DNA of 64,000 bases from Cryptomeria japonica (Eukaryota; Streptophyta; Pinopsida; Cupressales; Cupressaceae): assembly GCF_030272615.1 (NCBI RefSeq), contig NC_081410.1, forward strand, positions 112,151,433-112,215,432, in the 5' to 3' direction. The notes beneath the pieces are model-generated. The model searched no databases. It saw only the letters and a list, made by a program, of their open reading frames with translations, and was not told the DNA's origin. Positions 45,311-57,574 of this stretch are shown piece after piece; positions within the stretch are counted from its first letter, which is position 1, and the number at the start of each line of letters is the position of its first letter. Made by a program: the position numbers and the translations under genes.

Positions 45311-48300
45311 ATATTGCCACATCACCAAGTTAAAACAGATGAATGGGAATAATAGTTCAATGGATGGGATAAGAGTTTTCTAAATACCTGTATAACTATT
45401 GTTCTTCAACAGTAAAACTTGATAATGGTTTGAAGTTGTAGGTTTCCTTCCACTTCGCTGCTTAGCCACTTCACGCCTTTTGAATGAACACTATTTGATT
45501 GAAGTGTAAATAAATTCAAATATGCATCCAATTTGTCCTCCATGGTGATGAAATTGTTTTCAATTTTTGCCCATACTTCTGACATTTGTTAAATAAAAGT
45601 TACCTTAGAATATTTGTATTTTGATGTTAAATTTATAAAACCCTCACGTCCTTAATATATTTGCAATATATATTGTAAAATCACCTATTCTACTGTATTC
45701 TCGTCCATACATTTTACTTAAGAAAATTGACATCACACTTAATCACAACGAATCTACTTATTCTACATTCGAGGCACCTCATTAGGGTGTTAATACGCTA
45801 TTTGCTAAATCGTCCTAGGTGCATAATTTTCTTCCAACTTTCTTAGGCGACCAGGCAAAAATCAAATTTAGGTTCTTCAATTCCGCCCTTCTTTAGGGTA
45901 GTTTCCTACCACTAGGGATTAAATTGTTTTTATAATCCTAGGCTACAAGGTTTAAGTTTTATAGGGAACATTATTCGCCATTTCCAAACATTAAGGTACA
46001 CTACAATCCCATTCCAAGGGAGTGATGGAACTTATTAATACTTATTTAAGATATCATCCATGCAATCATCTCCATACCCATACCAAATTTATCAGTCGAC
46101 AATCATTACTTTCGCAATTCATTAGGTCTCGGTCACACTTTTGTTATAAACTTTCTCTTTCAGATTACTCGCAATTAATTTTACTTAGGAGGATATTCCT
46201 TCCTTTATCTTAATTTGATGAAACACGTTCTTTGTTAATTCTTGTGCCTAATTTTCACTCCTTGCGGTATTGTCCCTTGACACGCTATCAGTGGTTCTAC
46301 GAACATGATAGATATTACACGAATCACATCACTAGGGCTAGTTATATCAACCATCAAAATGACCACTTGACACTTTTTTCAAAAAATACAAGTTACTTCT
46401 GCCAAGTCCAATAAAAGAAGAAAAAATGCCGGCAATTGAAAAAAATATTAAAACTAGAAACACGGCAAGTGCCATAGTTCATATAAAAAAAGAAACCTAA
46501 ATTTAGTGGTCCTCTCTTCATAAACAAAATAAATAAAAAGAAAGTTCTAGCCCCAGTGTCACAATATACTCTTCAAAGAAAATCAAAATTAATGTCGAAT
46601 CAAACTCGAAACAAGATGACCATTCCAGCCATGCTATAGGGAGTAACCGCAGCACATCACCCAAGATCACGCATCCTGAGTGTGTTAGGAAGTGATTATT
46701 AGACGCTTGAGGTTTTAGATTCTTTAAATTTCTTTATCGATTTATGAAATACATTCTTATACAAGAGGTCGCATTCATTTTAATAAATCAGGTTCCATTT
46801 TAACCTTCACGTGCTAACTATTTCAAGCAACACTTTCCGATATAATCCACTATCTATTTAGGGTTGTTACCATCCTTAATTATATCTAACAGGTGATTGC
46901 ACTAACTCTACCATTCTCCGTCCATTCCTCTTGGACTTCTATTAATTATTTTAATATGCTAAGCCCTGACACAATGTCACGTGGTAGCTTCAAGCATCGA
47001 CACTTTCATGTCTTACACGCACGGTTAATAATTTGATACAAAAATTGACACTTGTTTACTTGGAATCTCTTAGGATTTGTATAATGTAATCATATAATTT
47101 TACTAGGGACATCGTTTGTTCTCTTAGCATCTTATGTTGGCTTCTTATATTTTCACCTCTAACATTCACTTGCCTTCATTAGGTAGGAGCTTGTTGCCAA
47201 AATTACTAACACTTATGGTTAAGAGCCATTTGGGGTGGATTCATTGTCAAGTAAGGTCGATAATGGTTGACAACAATTTCTACTCACACATTTCAGGACA
47301 ACATTCAAACAACTCGGAAAGTGATCTTATTCTCTCCTATTTTACTTATGCAATTATAAAATCAAGGGGGTGTGCACTCGAAAGTGGCCAACACCCATCC
47401 TTTTAATTAAAATTTAGTAAAAGGGAAGTTATCTTATTCCATATTACTTATTTATCTTTACTTACTAGCCAACTTCGGCATATCACAACCTTCGATCTCT
47501 TCAATCTAAATCAACCATCTTACCATCCTAATGTCCAGTTACCCAATTACGGTATAACATAAGGATGTCCCATAGTTACTAATGTCTTAAGACTCCCAGA
47601 ATTTCCAAGTTCTCCCATAGCTAGCCACCTAGTTCCGCCCCTTATCATTGTTCCCATAAAAGATTATAGACTACCAACTGATCTTTCATTAAAACCTTGG
47701 TAATAAAATACTGTTATACTATCTCTCCATAAGCCTTTTCCATCCGCATGTTGCTTCATCCATACTTAATGTTTTCGCATACTTTCACACTTGAGTGCCA
47801 AAATTTGCAAAGCTTCTTTGATTGTGCCTAGTAGTTAAATTGTGTTACATACTGTCTTGCACCTAGCGACTAACCATGATTGGGTTGCACTTTCCTCCTT
47901 AGTTTCTGAACGACATCTAGTTACACATTTCTAGATTATAGGATCCTAATACTTTTACACTCCTTGCACTTCAATGGGTTTTTATTTTTATTTTTTATGA
48001 TTCCTATATCAACTCTACTCTCTCTTCCATTATCTACTTTTTCCAAGATTATCTTCCCATAAAGGAACTAGTTGAGGTTTTACTTGCTTGTTCCCCTAAT
48101 TATATAACCACGGATGAACTTAGGGTTTATTGTAAATACATGTTTTTACCCAAGAAGTTCATGCCTCCTTTCTCCTTATTTAACTCACCTATAGTATTAC
48201 TAGGGTTCTCTGATCAAGGGGATTGTTATACATCAGTTTAGTTCTTATCTTCAAGGTTATCCAACTCTAGCTTCACTATATTGCTACAAACATTGTCTAA

Positions 48301-48982
48301 CAAATGCTCTTAATAAGAAATCTAACATGATCACATTCTTAAGGTACCTAATCATTAGGATAGGTTATTGCTTCTTTTTACTATTCACAAGAGTACCTCT
48401 TAACTCTCCTTCATTGTTGTCTCCTATGGTGGCCTTGATCTTTTTAACCATCCTAATTTCACATAGCTTAAAATTTTATTTTGATCTACCTTGATTCTTA
48501 TTTATCTTATTTATAGTGTCTTTATCTTAGGTCTAACTATCTTGCTTGATTGCCCTGTCAAGAACATATCTCGATGGGTGGCATTCCTTTAGTTACCATC
48601 AGGGGTATTTTATCAAAATATTAACTCCTCATACTTAATTTGATTAAGGTAGTTATTGCGTTTTAGGTTCCAATTGAATGGTAACCTCGTAGGTACAAAA
48701 GGTCTAATTTTTTTTTTTCGTTAATAGACACCGAAATTACTTCATATGAATAAATAGTTGAATATTTCGCAGCCTTTGGGGTTTTATTTAAGCCATAAAC
48801 ATTATGACTAATAATTTCTAAATTCAGGGCTTTTAATGACCCTTGGAACCCCTTGAATTGATATTTGTTGATCTGTTGTATCTATTTATGTTTCACTTTG
48901 TTATATCTCAAGTTTCCACCTAGGTGTTATACTTTAAGCCATAATTCATTTTCAACTAAGTTATGAATGGAGCCCATGTTCA
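45311..48982 (-). other. Probable internal relic of an LTR retrotransposon
   Basis: The stretch lies downstream (minus strand) of a clear primer site at 49001-49012. Its minus strand is A-rich like retroelement sense strands, with fragments such as KIKATIGDNNEGELRG near 48430. No gag, protease or polymerase motif could be confirmed. Confidence 0.35.
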
Positions 48983-49012
48983 CCAGTGTTTGAACCTGGG
49001 GCTCTGATACCA
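48983..49012 (-). promoter_or_regulatory. Extended tRNA-Met primer binding site
   Basis: The minus strand reads TGGTATCAGAGC and continues CCCAGGTTCAAACACTGG, which tracks the T-arm of initiator tRNA-Met beyond the 12-base core. It lies three bases inside an LTR edge at 49016 whose minus-strand end is GGGCATGACA. Confidence 0.75.
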
Positions 49013-49817
49013 AAATGTCATGCCCAAAATTTAGGGCAAAACACAACTGACATTTTTTTTTTTTGAGACACTTATTCACATGCAACCTTAGCTTAAATAG
49101 TTATGACAACTTAACATGAGGTTCTAACAAATTATTAATTGATATTAAATACTAACATAACAATTTACGATAGTTCCTAAAATCAAGTGGGGCGAATACA
49201 ATTTATAAGGGAATATAAATTCATTCTAAAGTCTTTATCATTTCGCTTGTGAATATTAGGACATAAATTTAACCATTTCTTTTAACTAGGCATTAACATA
49301 ATTTACTTGGTTCTATATTAATTACATATCAATTTTCCTCCATCCTGTAATTACGTTCCTCCTTAATACTTAATTTTATAAAGAAATTGGCTTCTATTAA
49401 TTCAATACTAAAACCTATTTATTTGCGTTAATATTATCAAATGGAGCCGTTACAATTAAAGTGCCAATCATCAATGAGATGATTAATTTACCTAATAAAA
49501 GTTCCCTCTTGGGTTAATAGGGTTCACAAGGTTTAGTCCGCTTAGAGGGATTAATCTTTATGCCCCTACACTATCCTCTTATATTAATTATTTAATTACT
49601 TTATTTAATAATTCCATCTATTTATGAAAATCCAATTAGATCTCCAAAATTAATTTACCAAATTCATCCAAATCTTTCACAAGATTGAACTCCAGAACAT
49701 TTAAAATTTATACATCTTTTTAAAATATGCCCATTTGATTATCAAAAGCATATATAAGTTTATAAAAGTATTTAGACTAAAAATTGCCCTATTCATCCAT
49801 ATTTTCAAATTCTATAA

Positions 49818-49819
<2 letters not shown>

Positions 49820-49884
<65 letters not shown>
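49820..49884. repeat. AC microsatellite
   Basis: An uninterrupted AC run of about 65 bases. Confidence 0.97.
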
Positions 49885-49887
<3 letters not shown>

Positions 49888-50133
49888 TTATATTTACAAA
49901 TCATGCATGCAAACCCTAACTTAAAATGTAAATCATAAAATACCCTATAAATTCTTCAAAAAAAACTCTTCTTTTCTCATGTTACCCTAGCCCTACCCGG
50001 GCTAGGGTTTTACTTTTAGTTTCTCGCATTGCAGGGCCGATCAAAATCGAAACCCATGGAGGAGTGGCCGAACTTTTTTTTTTTTTTTTTTAAATTATTT
50101 ATTTTATTTTTTTTATATATATATTTTAAAATA

Positions 50134-50258
<125 letters not shown>

Positions 50259-52218
50259 TTTACGTTCTAAATACAAATATGGGTTAATTATGATTATAAA
50301 TAAATATATATGTATATATATATACTTTCTATTTATATACATATATTCTAGATATAAACTTAAATAAACATATTTTGAATGCACTTAAATTATTTCTTTC
50401 TTTGCTAACCTTGTTGCTTTAATAAAAAATAGGCTAAATAATTTAGATTTATCTAAATATAGTTTTACTTTCTGCCAAAAATAAGGTAACTATCAGAATT
50501 AAATTCACTAAGGATAGTATAGATTTTATTTTCTGGAAAAAGATAAATAATAGAGTACGAAAATTTTAACAGCAACTACACACATATGTGATTATTAAAC
50601 TAAATAGACTATTAAATTTCCAGACTTAAATTCCTGCAAATACATATGCGATTTTAATTCCTGCAACTTAATTTATCTAGAATCTTTTAAACTTAGCCAT
50701 GCAATAGAAATTAAATTGGAACTTTCATATTCGAAAACAGCATGCATGCAATCATTAAATCATTTCTTTATTTCCTTAATCTATTTCATATGCATAAAGG
50801 AGTAAAATAAATTTCATTTCTCTTTCCTAAATATTGTATAACCTACAATTATTAAAGTTCAGAAAATCTTTAGGAACTAAATCGAGATTCATTTCTTTAG
50901 TATAGCATAAAACAATATTTCACCTCTATAAGGTACATCAAATTATGAAATAACCTTCAATACTAATGGATCTCTCATTTCTTTTCAATGAGGCTTTTAC
51001 AAACATTTGATACATTTCTTTTCGAAAGATAGATACGACATAATTTCCTATTACAATGTTGCTACTTTAAACATATATATTCCATTTCCACATCTTTTCT
51101 GTAACAATTGAAAATCCAACAACCTCTACTTGTCCTCTTTCTTTTCTTGCAACAAACCTGTAAATAAAACATAGGCTATGACCATGGAGTGCTCACCTCC
51201 CAGCCTAGGCTAACTAGTAGCCACCCCCGAGCTCGGAGAACTAAGCCCTAGACAGGCAACAAACATGGAAACACAAAAGACAGAAAAATACACAACTCAA
51301 ACACAACCCCAACCCGGGCTACACTGCACCACACATTGGTGATGTCTTTTCAAGGGTGGTAGTGGACCAAGTACCCTGAGGAGACTGCAAGTATGGCCAA
51401 ACAGATAGCCACCTCACGACAAACTAAAGCATATAGCCACCTCATGGCAAACAAAATACATCAAGTATAACATAATCAACCCTTTATTCCTTATGCCCCC
51501 CAAGACATTCATGCCTTATTTCCCTCCTTATAACCCCCAATGCATAAACAAGCCATGCAACAAGGGTCACACAAATTCCCTTGTGATCGCTCTCATAACG
51601 AGAGTCTTTCACTCGAGGGCTGTCACTTCTACCACCCACAAGATCCTCCTCTCTCCCAAGAGTAGGAGATCTTGATTACTCCCAAACACACATACAAAGT
51701 ATAAAACAATTTACCAAATAAATTTCCAAGAGAGCATGCACGAAAACAAATCTTTTCCACAAACATTACTTACAAACACATGCAATAAGAAATCCATTAC
51801 ATGATGAATACGACCAACCTTAATCTGCCCAAAAGGTAGTATAGTTTTGTTGAGGATGAGCAGCCCAATTCCACGGTTCTTTTCTTTCTACCCTTAGCTA
51901 AAATTCTCAAACCAAATTCATTCTTTTTTTACTTTACAAAATTCTTTTGTCCCCAAAAATGGAGAGTGGGTGATTACCCTCAAATTCTCCAATTCTTGCT
52001 TAAGAAGCCCATTCTCTCAGTTCTCACAAGTTTCTAAAACTCAAAAAGGAAAGTAAGACAGAATGGGAAATAAAGTCTCTCATTCGAAAAGGAAAGTTTA
52101 CAACTAAGATCAAACTTCTAATTTCAATTTTCGCACAACTCAGAAAAGCCGATTTTTAAAGTGTCAAAAAGGTCACTTAAAAGTAGAAACTTGCCTAAAA
52201 TTACCCCTAACCCCTAGG

Positions 52219-52655
52219 TATACCTTAAGGGCTTTAGGAAACCCTATTAAACTACCCCTAGGTGTTCATTTAACCCATTTTAAACCCCTCTGAAGTTTAT
52301 TTTCGGGTCAAACATATGTTGACCTCTCCAAAGATTCCTTTTCCCAAAGTATTTATGACATCATGCTACATTATTAGAAAAAGCTATAGTCGAACACTTT
52401 CCCACCAAGAGACAAAAATAAAACATTTAAACTTAAATCCACACATGTATACCTTAAGGGCTTTAGGAAACCCTATTAAACTACCCCTAGGTGTTCATTT
52501 AACCCATTTTAAACCCCTCTGAAGTTTATTTTCGGGTCAAACATATGTTGACCTCTCCAAAGATTCCTTTTCCCAAAGTATTTATGACATCATGCTACAT
52601 TATTAGAAAAAGCTATTGTCGAACACTTTCCCACCAAGTGACACAAATAAAACAC
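52219..52655. repeat. Tandem duplication, 229 bp period
   Basis: The block TATACCTTAAGGGCTTTAGG through ACTTTCCCACCAAG occurs at 52219 and 52448 with only about three differences in some 207 bases, so the duplication is recent. Confidence 0.93.
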
Positions 52656-53424
52656 TGTTTACAAATTAAAACATGAAATCCTCTCTTGTGGTTTTTACAC
52701 ATTAAATTTAAATAACACTTTACACTCATGCAACATATACTGTTACGAATAAAATACAACACAAACGGGGTGTTGTCTCTCCAAATAGACAATCCCCTGG
52801 CTTACGAACATACATAAGTCTAGGTTTGGTTCTCCGTAATTTTCCCATGGTCACATGGATAATTCCTGCGCAACTCAATTTACACATTAGTACTTCCAAA
52901 TAATCTCATATAATATAAAACACATGAATAATAATGCACTACAAACACTCTGCATACAATATACATTTATCAATCAGTACATCTTTCATCCAAATAAATC
53001 CACATAACAATTATCATCATTCACATAATTTTGATCCATACATTAAAACATGCATTCCTATTTCTATCCTCATAGTAAAGTCCCGCAAATCCAATAATGA
53101 CATACCGATCATCTAGAGTTCTGTATCTATAAAGCATATAAATGAAGCATCCACATTCATAAATGTCACCCATCACAAAATCATATAAGTTCTACATCCA
53201 GACATAGCTGACATACGTTAAATCAAGATTATCCAATCAATGGGTCTTTTAGGATTTGTACTTCATAACACATCAAAAGTACACCACTAGGTGCGATAAC
53301 TCTATAACTTGGTTCAATTATTTTTCTCACAACCTATCTGCCTAACATAGTCCATTCTATTGAATTATAAAGCATTTATTAATAGGTCAAACATGGTCAA
53401 CTAAGTAAATCAAAGCTTGGTTTG

Positions 53425-53852
53425 GGGAAGGCCTTACATACAACAACTCTAATCTTGTTTGGGAATCGCTCCATGATTGAGCTCAAACTCATACCTCCAA
53501 TACTATGACCCACCAATATTGCCTGCACCCAACAAATTGAAATCAGATGGACTTGTATTAAGATTGTATTGAGATAAAAAGTTTAGCAGTGGTGCAGAGA
53601 TCATACTTTTTGGTGGGGAGGAAGAGAGTTGAACAATTGGATAAGGGGTTGATTTATGTCAGACCATGTTTGAATTTGATGGGCTTCCAGTGAGTGAATT
53701 CCACAGGAAGCAAGATCTATTGCAGTGGCATCATGGCCCGCCTTTGTGAGGAGAGGGAGGAGTTTAGACCAACACCAGGCTCCATGACATCCTCCATGAA
53801 CCAGCACAAAGTGTGCCCCTCCCTTTCCCTTTGCATTTGCATTTGTCTCCAT
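53425..53852 (-). pseudogene. Methylesterase (MES/SABP2-like), 3'-truncated
   Basis: Exon 1 (53852-53607, 82 codons) starts METNANAKGKGGAHFVLVHG and continues CHGAWCWSKLLPLLTKAGH, the hallmark N-terminus of plant methylesterase/hydroxynitrile-lyase-like alpha/beta hydrolases. An 84-base GT-AG intron (53606-53523) leads in phase 0 to exon 2, AILVGHSIGGMSLSSIMERF, with the nucleophile Ser in GHSIGG. After NKIRVVV the sequence departs from the family at about 53430-53400 and exon 3, with the catalytic His, is missing. MES enzymes demethylate methyl salicylate, methyl jasmonate or methyl-IAA in the cytosol; the substrate cannot be told here. A weak TATA-like GTATATG lies about 65 bases upstream of the ATG. 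Confidence 0.85.
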
Positions 53853-54814
53853 CGATGATTATCTTCAATGAATCGATACTTGCACAAGAGTTGATTACAA
53901 GGAAAGGAGGAACATATACAATGGACATATCACATCATCCCACAGTGAATTGCAGAAAAAGCTTTGAATGGAGAAAAACATATCAATATCACATGATCAA
54001 GAGAATCAAAGATTATTTGCATTGCGATTTGATTCAAAACCTTTTATTTTTTATTTTTTTATTTTTTTATTTTTTTTAATTTTTAATTTTTAATTTTTAT
54101 GTGGGCTACTAGTAGATATGAGGTGCAAAGATATTTTTTGAGCGCTAATATTTTATCATAAAATATCTTATTTATATATATATATATATATATGTATTTC
54201 TATTTTTAAAAAATATGTATGAGACTTTGCATGTATTACTAACCCTCTTAATTCATTGTAACTATCTAAAAATGAAAACAATAACTATAAACTCTTAAAT
54301 CACATAAAAAAATTAAAATATGTCAGAATCTAAGGTACTATTTAAAAACTTGAAAAAATTAACTATTGGTATTGGGAGTGTTGAGACTAACATAAATTAC
54401 ACATTGATGGTGATGGTGAGTGAAAGGACTAAAAAAAACTCCATCGAACAACATTGACTTGAAATAATGCTTATATAGAATGGTACATTTCAGTCATCAA
54501 GACTGATTTAGACTAATGTATAAACAGTATAGTATAGCAGTAATGGGGCACGCTGGGACATGCTAGCTAATGACAGAATGCCATTGATTTTGCAAACTGA
54601 TACCAATAATATTTTAATATTTAATGATATGTAGTACCATTATCATAAGAGATTAAAAAACAATAATACATACTATCATAAATATAAAATAGAGGAAGTT
54701 AATTATAACAAGTCAAGTCTTCCTCTGAAAAAGGTGCAGTACTTGCAAGACAAAGACTACAGAACCTTCATCTCCCATTTTTTCCTGGCTTTCAGTCATA
54801 CACACTGAGCAAAC
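53853..54814. other. Intergenic, AT-rich
   Basis: This spacer between the two methylesterase copies contains a T-rich tract (54040-54100) and a TA run (54174-54193). No further exon was recognised. Confidence 0.6.
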
Positions 54815-55566
54815 TCAGTGGTAGCTGCATGAAATCTCATGCAGGATCGCAGCCAAACGAGAAGGATAGCAAAAGAATGCACTGTGATCAGAGCCTTCCA
54901 TTTCATAAACTCTATCAGGAGGATTTCCAGCTATCATTTTCCTCTGCAACTCTTCCCAAATGGCCTTATCATCCTTGGCCACAACATATACTCTTGGGAC
55001 TCTTCCATATCTCTCCTCACTAAACGCCACCTCTCCTTGGATTATTGGAAACTTCCTCCGGAGCAATTCCCCTAGAGCAACATCCTGCACTTTCATTTCT
55101 CCACATTAATCATTCATAACATACAAGTAAATAAAAATCAATGGCAGAAGATATAATACTTGTTACCTCAGTTGGGCAATTTTGGTACAAGATTTGCCTT
55201 GAGAAAGTATTGCCAAACTTGAAGGATATGGGAATTCCGTTCTCTCCCATAACAAACTCTGTGTCTCCCCATGACTGAATTCTGGCCTGCACCTCACTTA
55301 TCATTTCCATGGCAGAACTCCCACTGAGAGGCATGAATGCTGTCAAAAACACAGCAGCTTTGATCGTCTCTGGGAATTGTTCCATCATTAAACTCAAACT
55401 CATGCCTGCCATACTGTGACCCACCAGTATTACCTACACCCAACAAGTTAAAATCAGATGGAAGTAAAACAGATTATATTGAGAGAGAAAAATTAGCAGT
55501 GGTGCAAAGTTCATACTTTTTCTTGGGGAGGAAGAGAGTTGAACAAAAGTATAAGAGGTTGATTTA
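54815..55566 (-). pseudogene. Methylesterase (MES/SABP2-like), 5'-truncated
   Basis: Only the last 16 or so codons of exon 1 remain (55517 to about 55566, NQPLILLFNSLPPQEK). They are followed by an 83-base intron, exon 2 (55433-55167) with VILVGHSMAGMSLSLMMEQF and KAAVFLTAFMP, a second intron (55166-55085), and exon 3 (55084-54815) with RVYVVAKDDKAIWEELQRKM and EGSDHSAFFCYPSRL ending in a stop. Catalytic Ser, Asp and His are all in place; the elbow is GHSMAG instead of the usual GHSxGG. Exons 2 and 3 have no stops, so decay is recent or the missing first exon is a simple truncation. It lies upstream, in transcription order, of the other copy, so the two are a tandem pair. Confidence 0.85.
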
Positions 55567-57120
55567 AAAATAATTAAAATGCATCTGTACAAATCTAAAA
55601 TTAATTTTTATTTAATTTATCTTGTTTATATTATTTGAATAGTTTAATTAATATCTACATTTAAACCTAGGAATTACTAGTTTGTTTATTGGATACACTT
55701 AACATTTTCTTTGCTGTTATCAATTTTGCAATCTTTGCTAGGACTCATGAACAAATTTTGTGTTTCTTCTTTAAGATTGAAACATTACTCCAAATTTTTT
55801 TGCAAACATTAATTGAAATGGTTTTTTCAATATAACATCAATTGTCTCTATCTTATGTCAATTCTCCTATTAATTTTTTTACTTTGAATTTGGTAGGAAC
55901 TATGTTGCAACGCAGTCTTGTTATTATTAGTTCATAGAATGCATTCACCTTATTTTATTAAATTTAAGAACATTGGTCGATAGGCATTGAGAATTAAATT
56001 TTGTTGATTTTTATAATTTTTTATTCTTTTTTATTTATTTAAAATCATAATTTTTTTTTTTTTTTTATCTCTGATTCTCTTGGACATTTTCAGTGTATAG
56101 TAATATTAGGATGATTGTCATTTGTCAATTGTTGTGGCAAATTTTCCATGTATTTCTCTAATACAATTGAAATATTTGTAATGTATCGACAATAGTACTA
56201 CTATTTGTGAATAGTGTTAAATTATTTGCAATTGTCATAAGCCGACCTATTTCTTTGAACATATTGTTAATTTTAAAATGTTGAATTCATAAACATCTTC
56301 TATAATATATTATATTATAATTTTTTTTTTTGGTAGTCCAGGTATCCCCGCGACTCAGCACAGGTTTCCCATTATGGGGCAAGTTGAGGCGAGACTAGTC
56401 CCTAGAGATGTACCAAACTATATTATAATATTATTATTCTATCATATTCATTTTTTTTCCTGTTATTTGACATATTAACTTTCTAAAGTTTTATTCTAAG
56501 TTTTAAAACAATAAAAAACATTAAATTACATTTGTTGTATTTTATTTCTCTTACATATAGTATTATAAACATTTTAATATATAATAATAAGTTATTCAAA
56601 AGCTATTAACTATATAAGATGAAGTGCTCATAAGTTTTTTCTCTAATATATTATATTATAATACTATTATACTATCATATGCTATATTTTTTGAAGAAAA
56701 TTATAAATATTACATATTCACATATTTGTTTTTTAGTATTTTATTTTATATTTTACAATACAATTATATTAAGTTAGAAGCTTTATCTTAATTTTGTTTT
56801 ATAGATTGGAAAGTTTTTTTTAAATTCCACAAAAAAATGTTAACATGATTTCAAATCAATAAGAATCATTTTGTTAGTTGTGAAATGACAAGATGTGGAA
56901 TTTTTTTTCCATATGACAAAGTAACTTTTTTTAGCAAATCTTTTTAGATTGTTATCTTCATAAATCTTATAACTATCCACATGCAATTATTTATTTCACT
57001 TTGATGCATTATTCTACTAGTACTGGTTTATTTTTTCTGGGACATCTCAAAGCAGTCGAGTGTTTTCTTCCCTCTACAATAGGAAGGTAAGTAGAACAAA
57101 CCCTCATTGTCTTCAACTTT
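55567..57120. other. AT-rich intergenic DNA
   Basis: No gene was recognised apart from the short retroposon at 56322-56418. The 5' part of the truncated methylesterase exon 1 should be here but is replaced by AT-rich sequence. Confidence 0.6.
56322..56418 (-). mobile_element. Short poly-A retroposon (SINE or truncated LINE)
   Basis: A 97-base, relatively GC-rich insert in very AT-rich DNA ends on the minus strand in a run of ten A. The 11-base sequence TATATTATAAT flanks it on both sides (56311-56321 and 56419-56429), as expected for LINE-mediated insertion. Internal sequence includes GACTAGTCTCGCCTC and AGTCGCGGGGATACC. Family unknown. Confidence 0.6.
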
Positions 57121-57530
57121 CACTAGTACATTCGGGGCTAATTTTCGATGGCCAATCGTCGGAATTTCGACTACTTTTTGTCGGACTGTCGACAAATGAA
57201 GCCGTCGTAAACTCATCGTCAGACTTTCCGACGATGCCATTGAACGTTAGAATTCCAACGACATCGTGAAATCTTCCGATGATGGCCATGATCGCACTTT
57301 TGGTCAAAAATGTCGTCGGAAGGCTGTCGGAATTCCGACACTCCCCCAGTAATATGCATCGATGAACGTCTGACAAGGAAGTGCCGTCAGACATACAACA
57401 TCCTCGTCGGATGTTTGTTTAGTTGGTGTCGAAATTTCGACGACAACCAGAAACTTTGCACCGATGAGAATGGTGTTGGTCCGATGGTTTGGCCGTTGGT
57501 GCAAAGTTTAGTTGCCGTCGGAATTATTTT
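57121..57530. repeat. CACTA subterminal repeat region
   Basis: At least ten units around GTCGGAA, GTCGGAC, TCCGACG or TTTCGACGAC occur in both orientations. In CACTA elements such arrays are transposase binding sites. Confidence 0.75.
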
Positions 57531-57574
57531 TTTAATTATAATTATCATGCGCAACTTGAACACTATAACATACC

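Noticed and set aside
57113-57394. 93-codon open frame on the minus strand
   Set aside because: It lies entirely in CACTA subterminal repeats.
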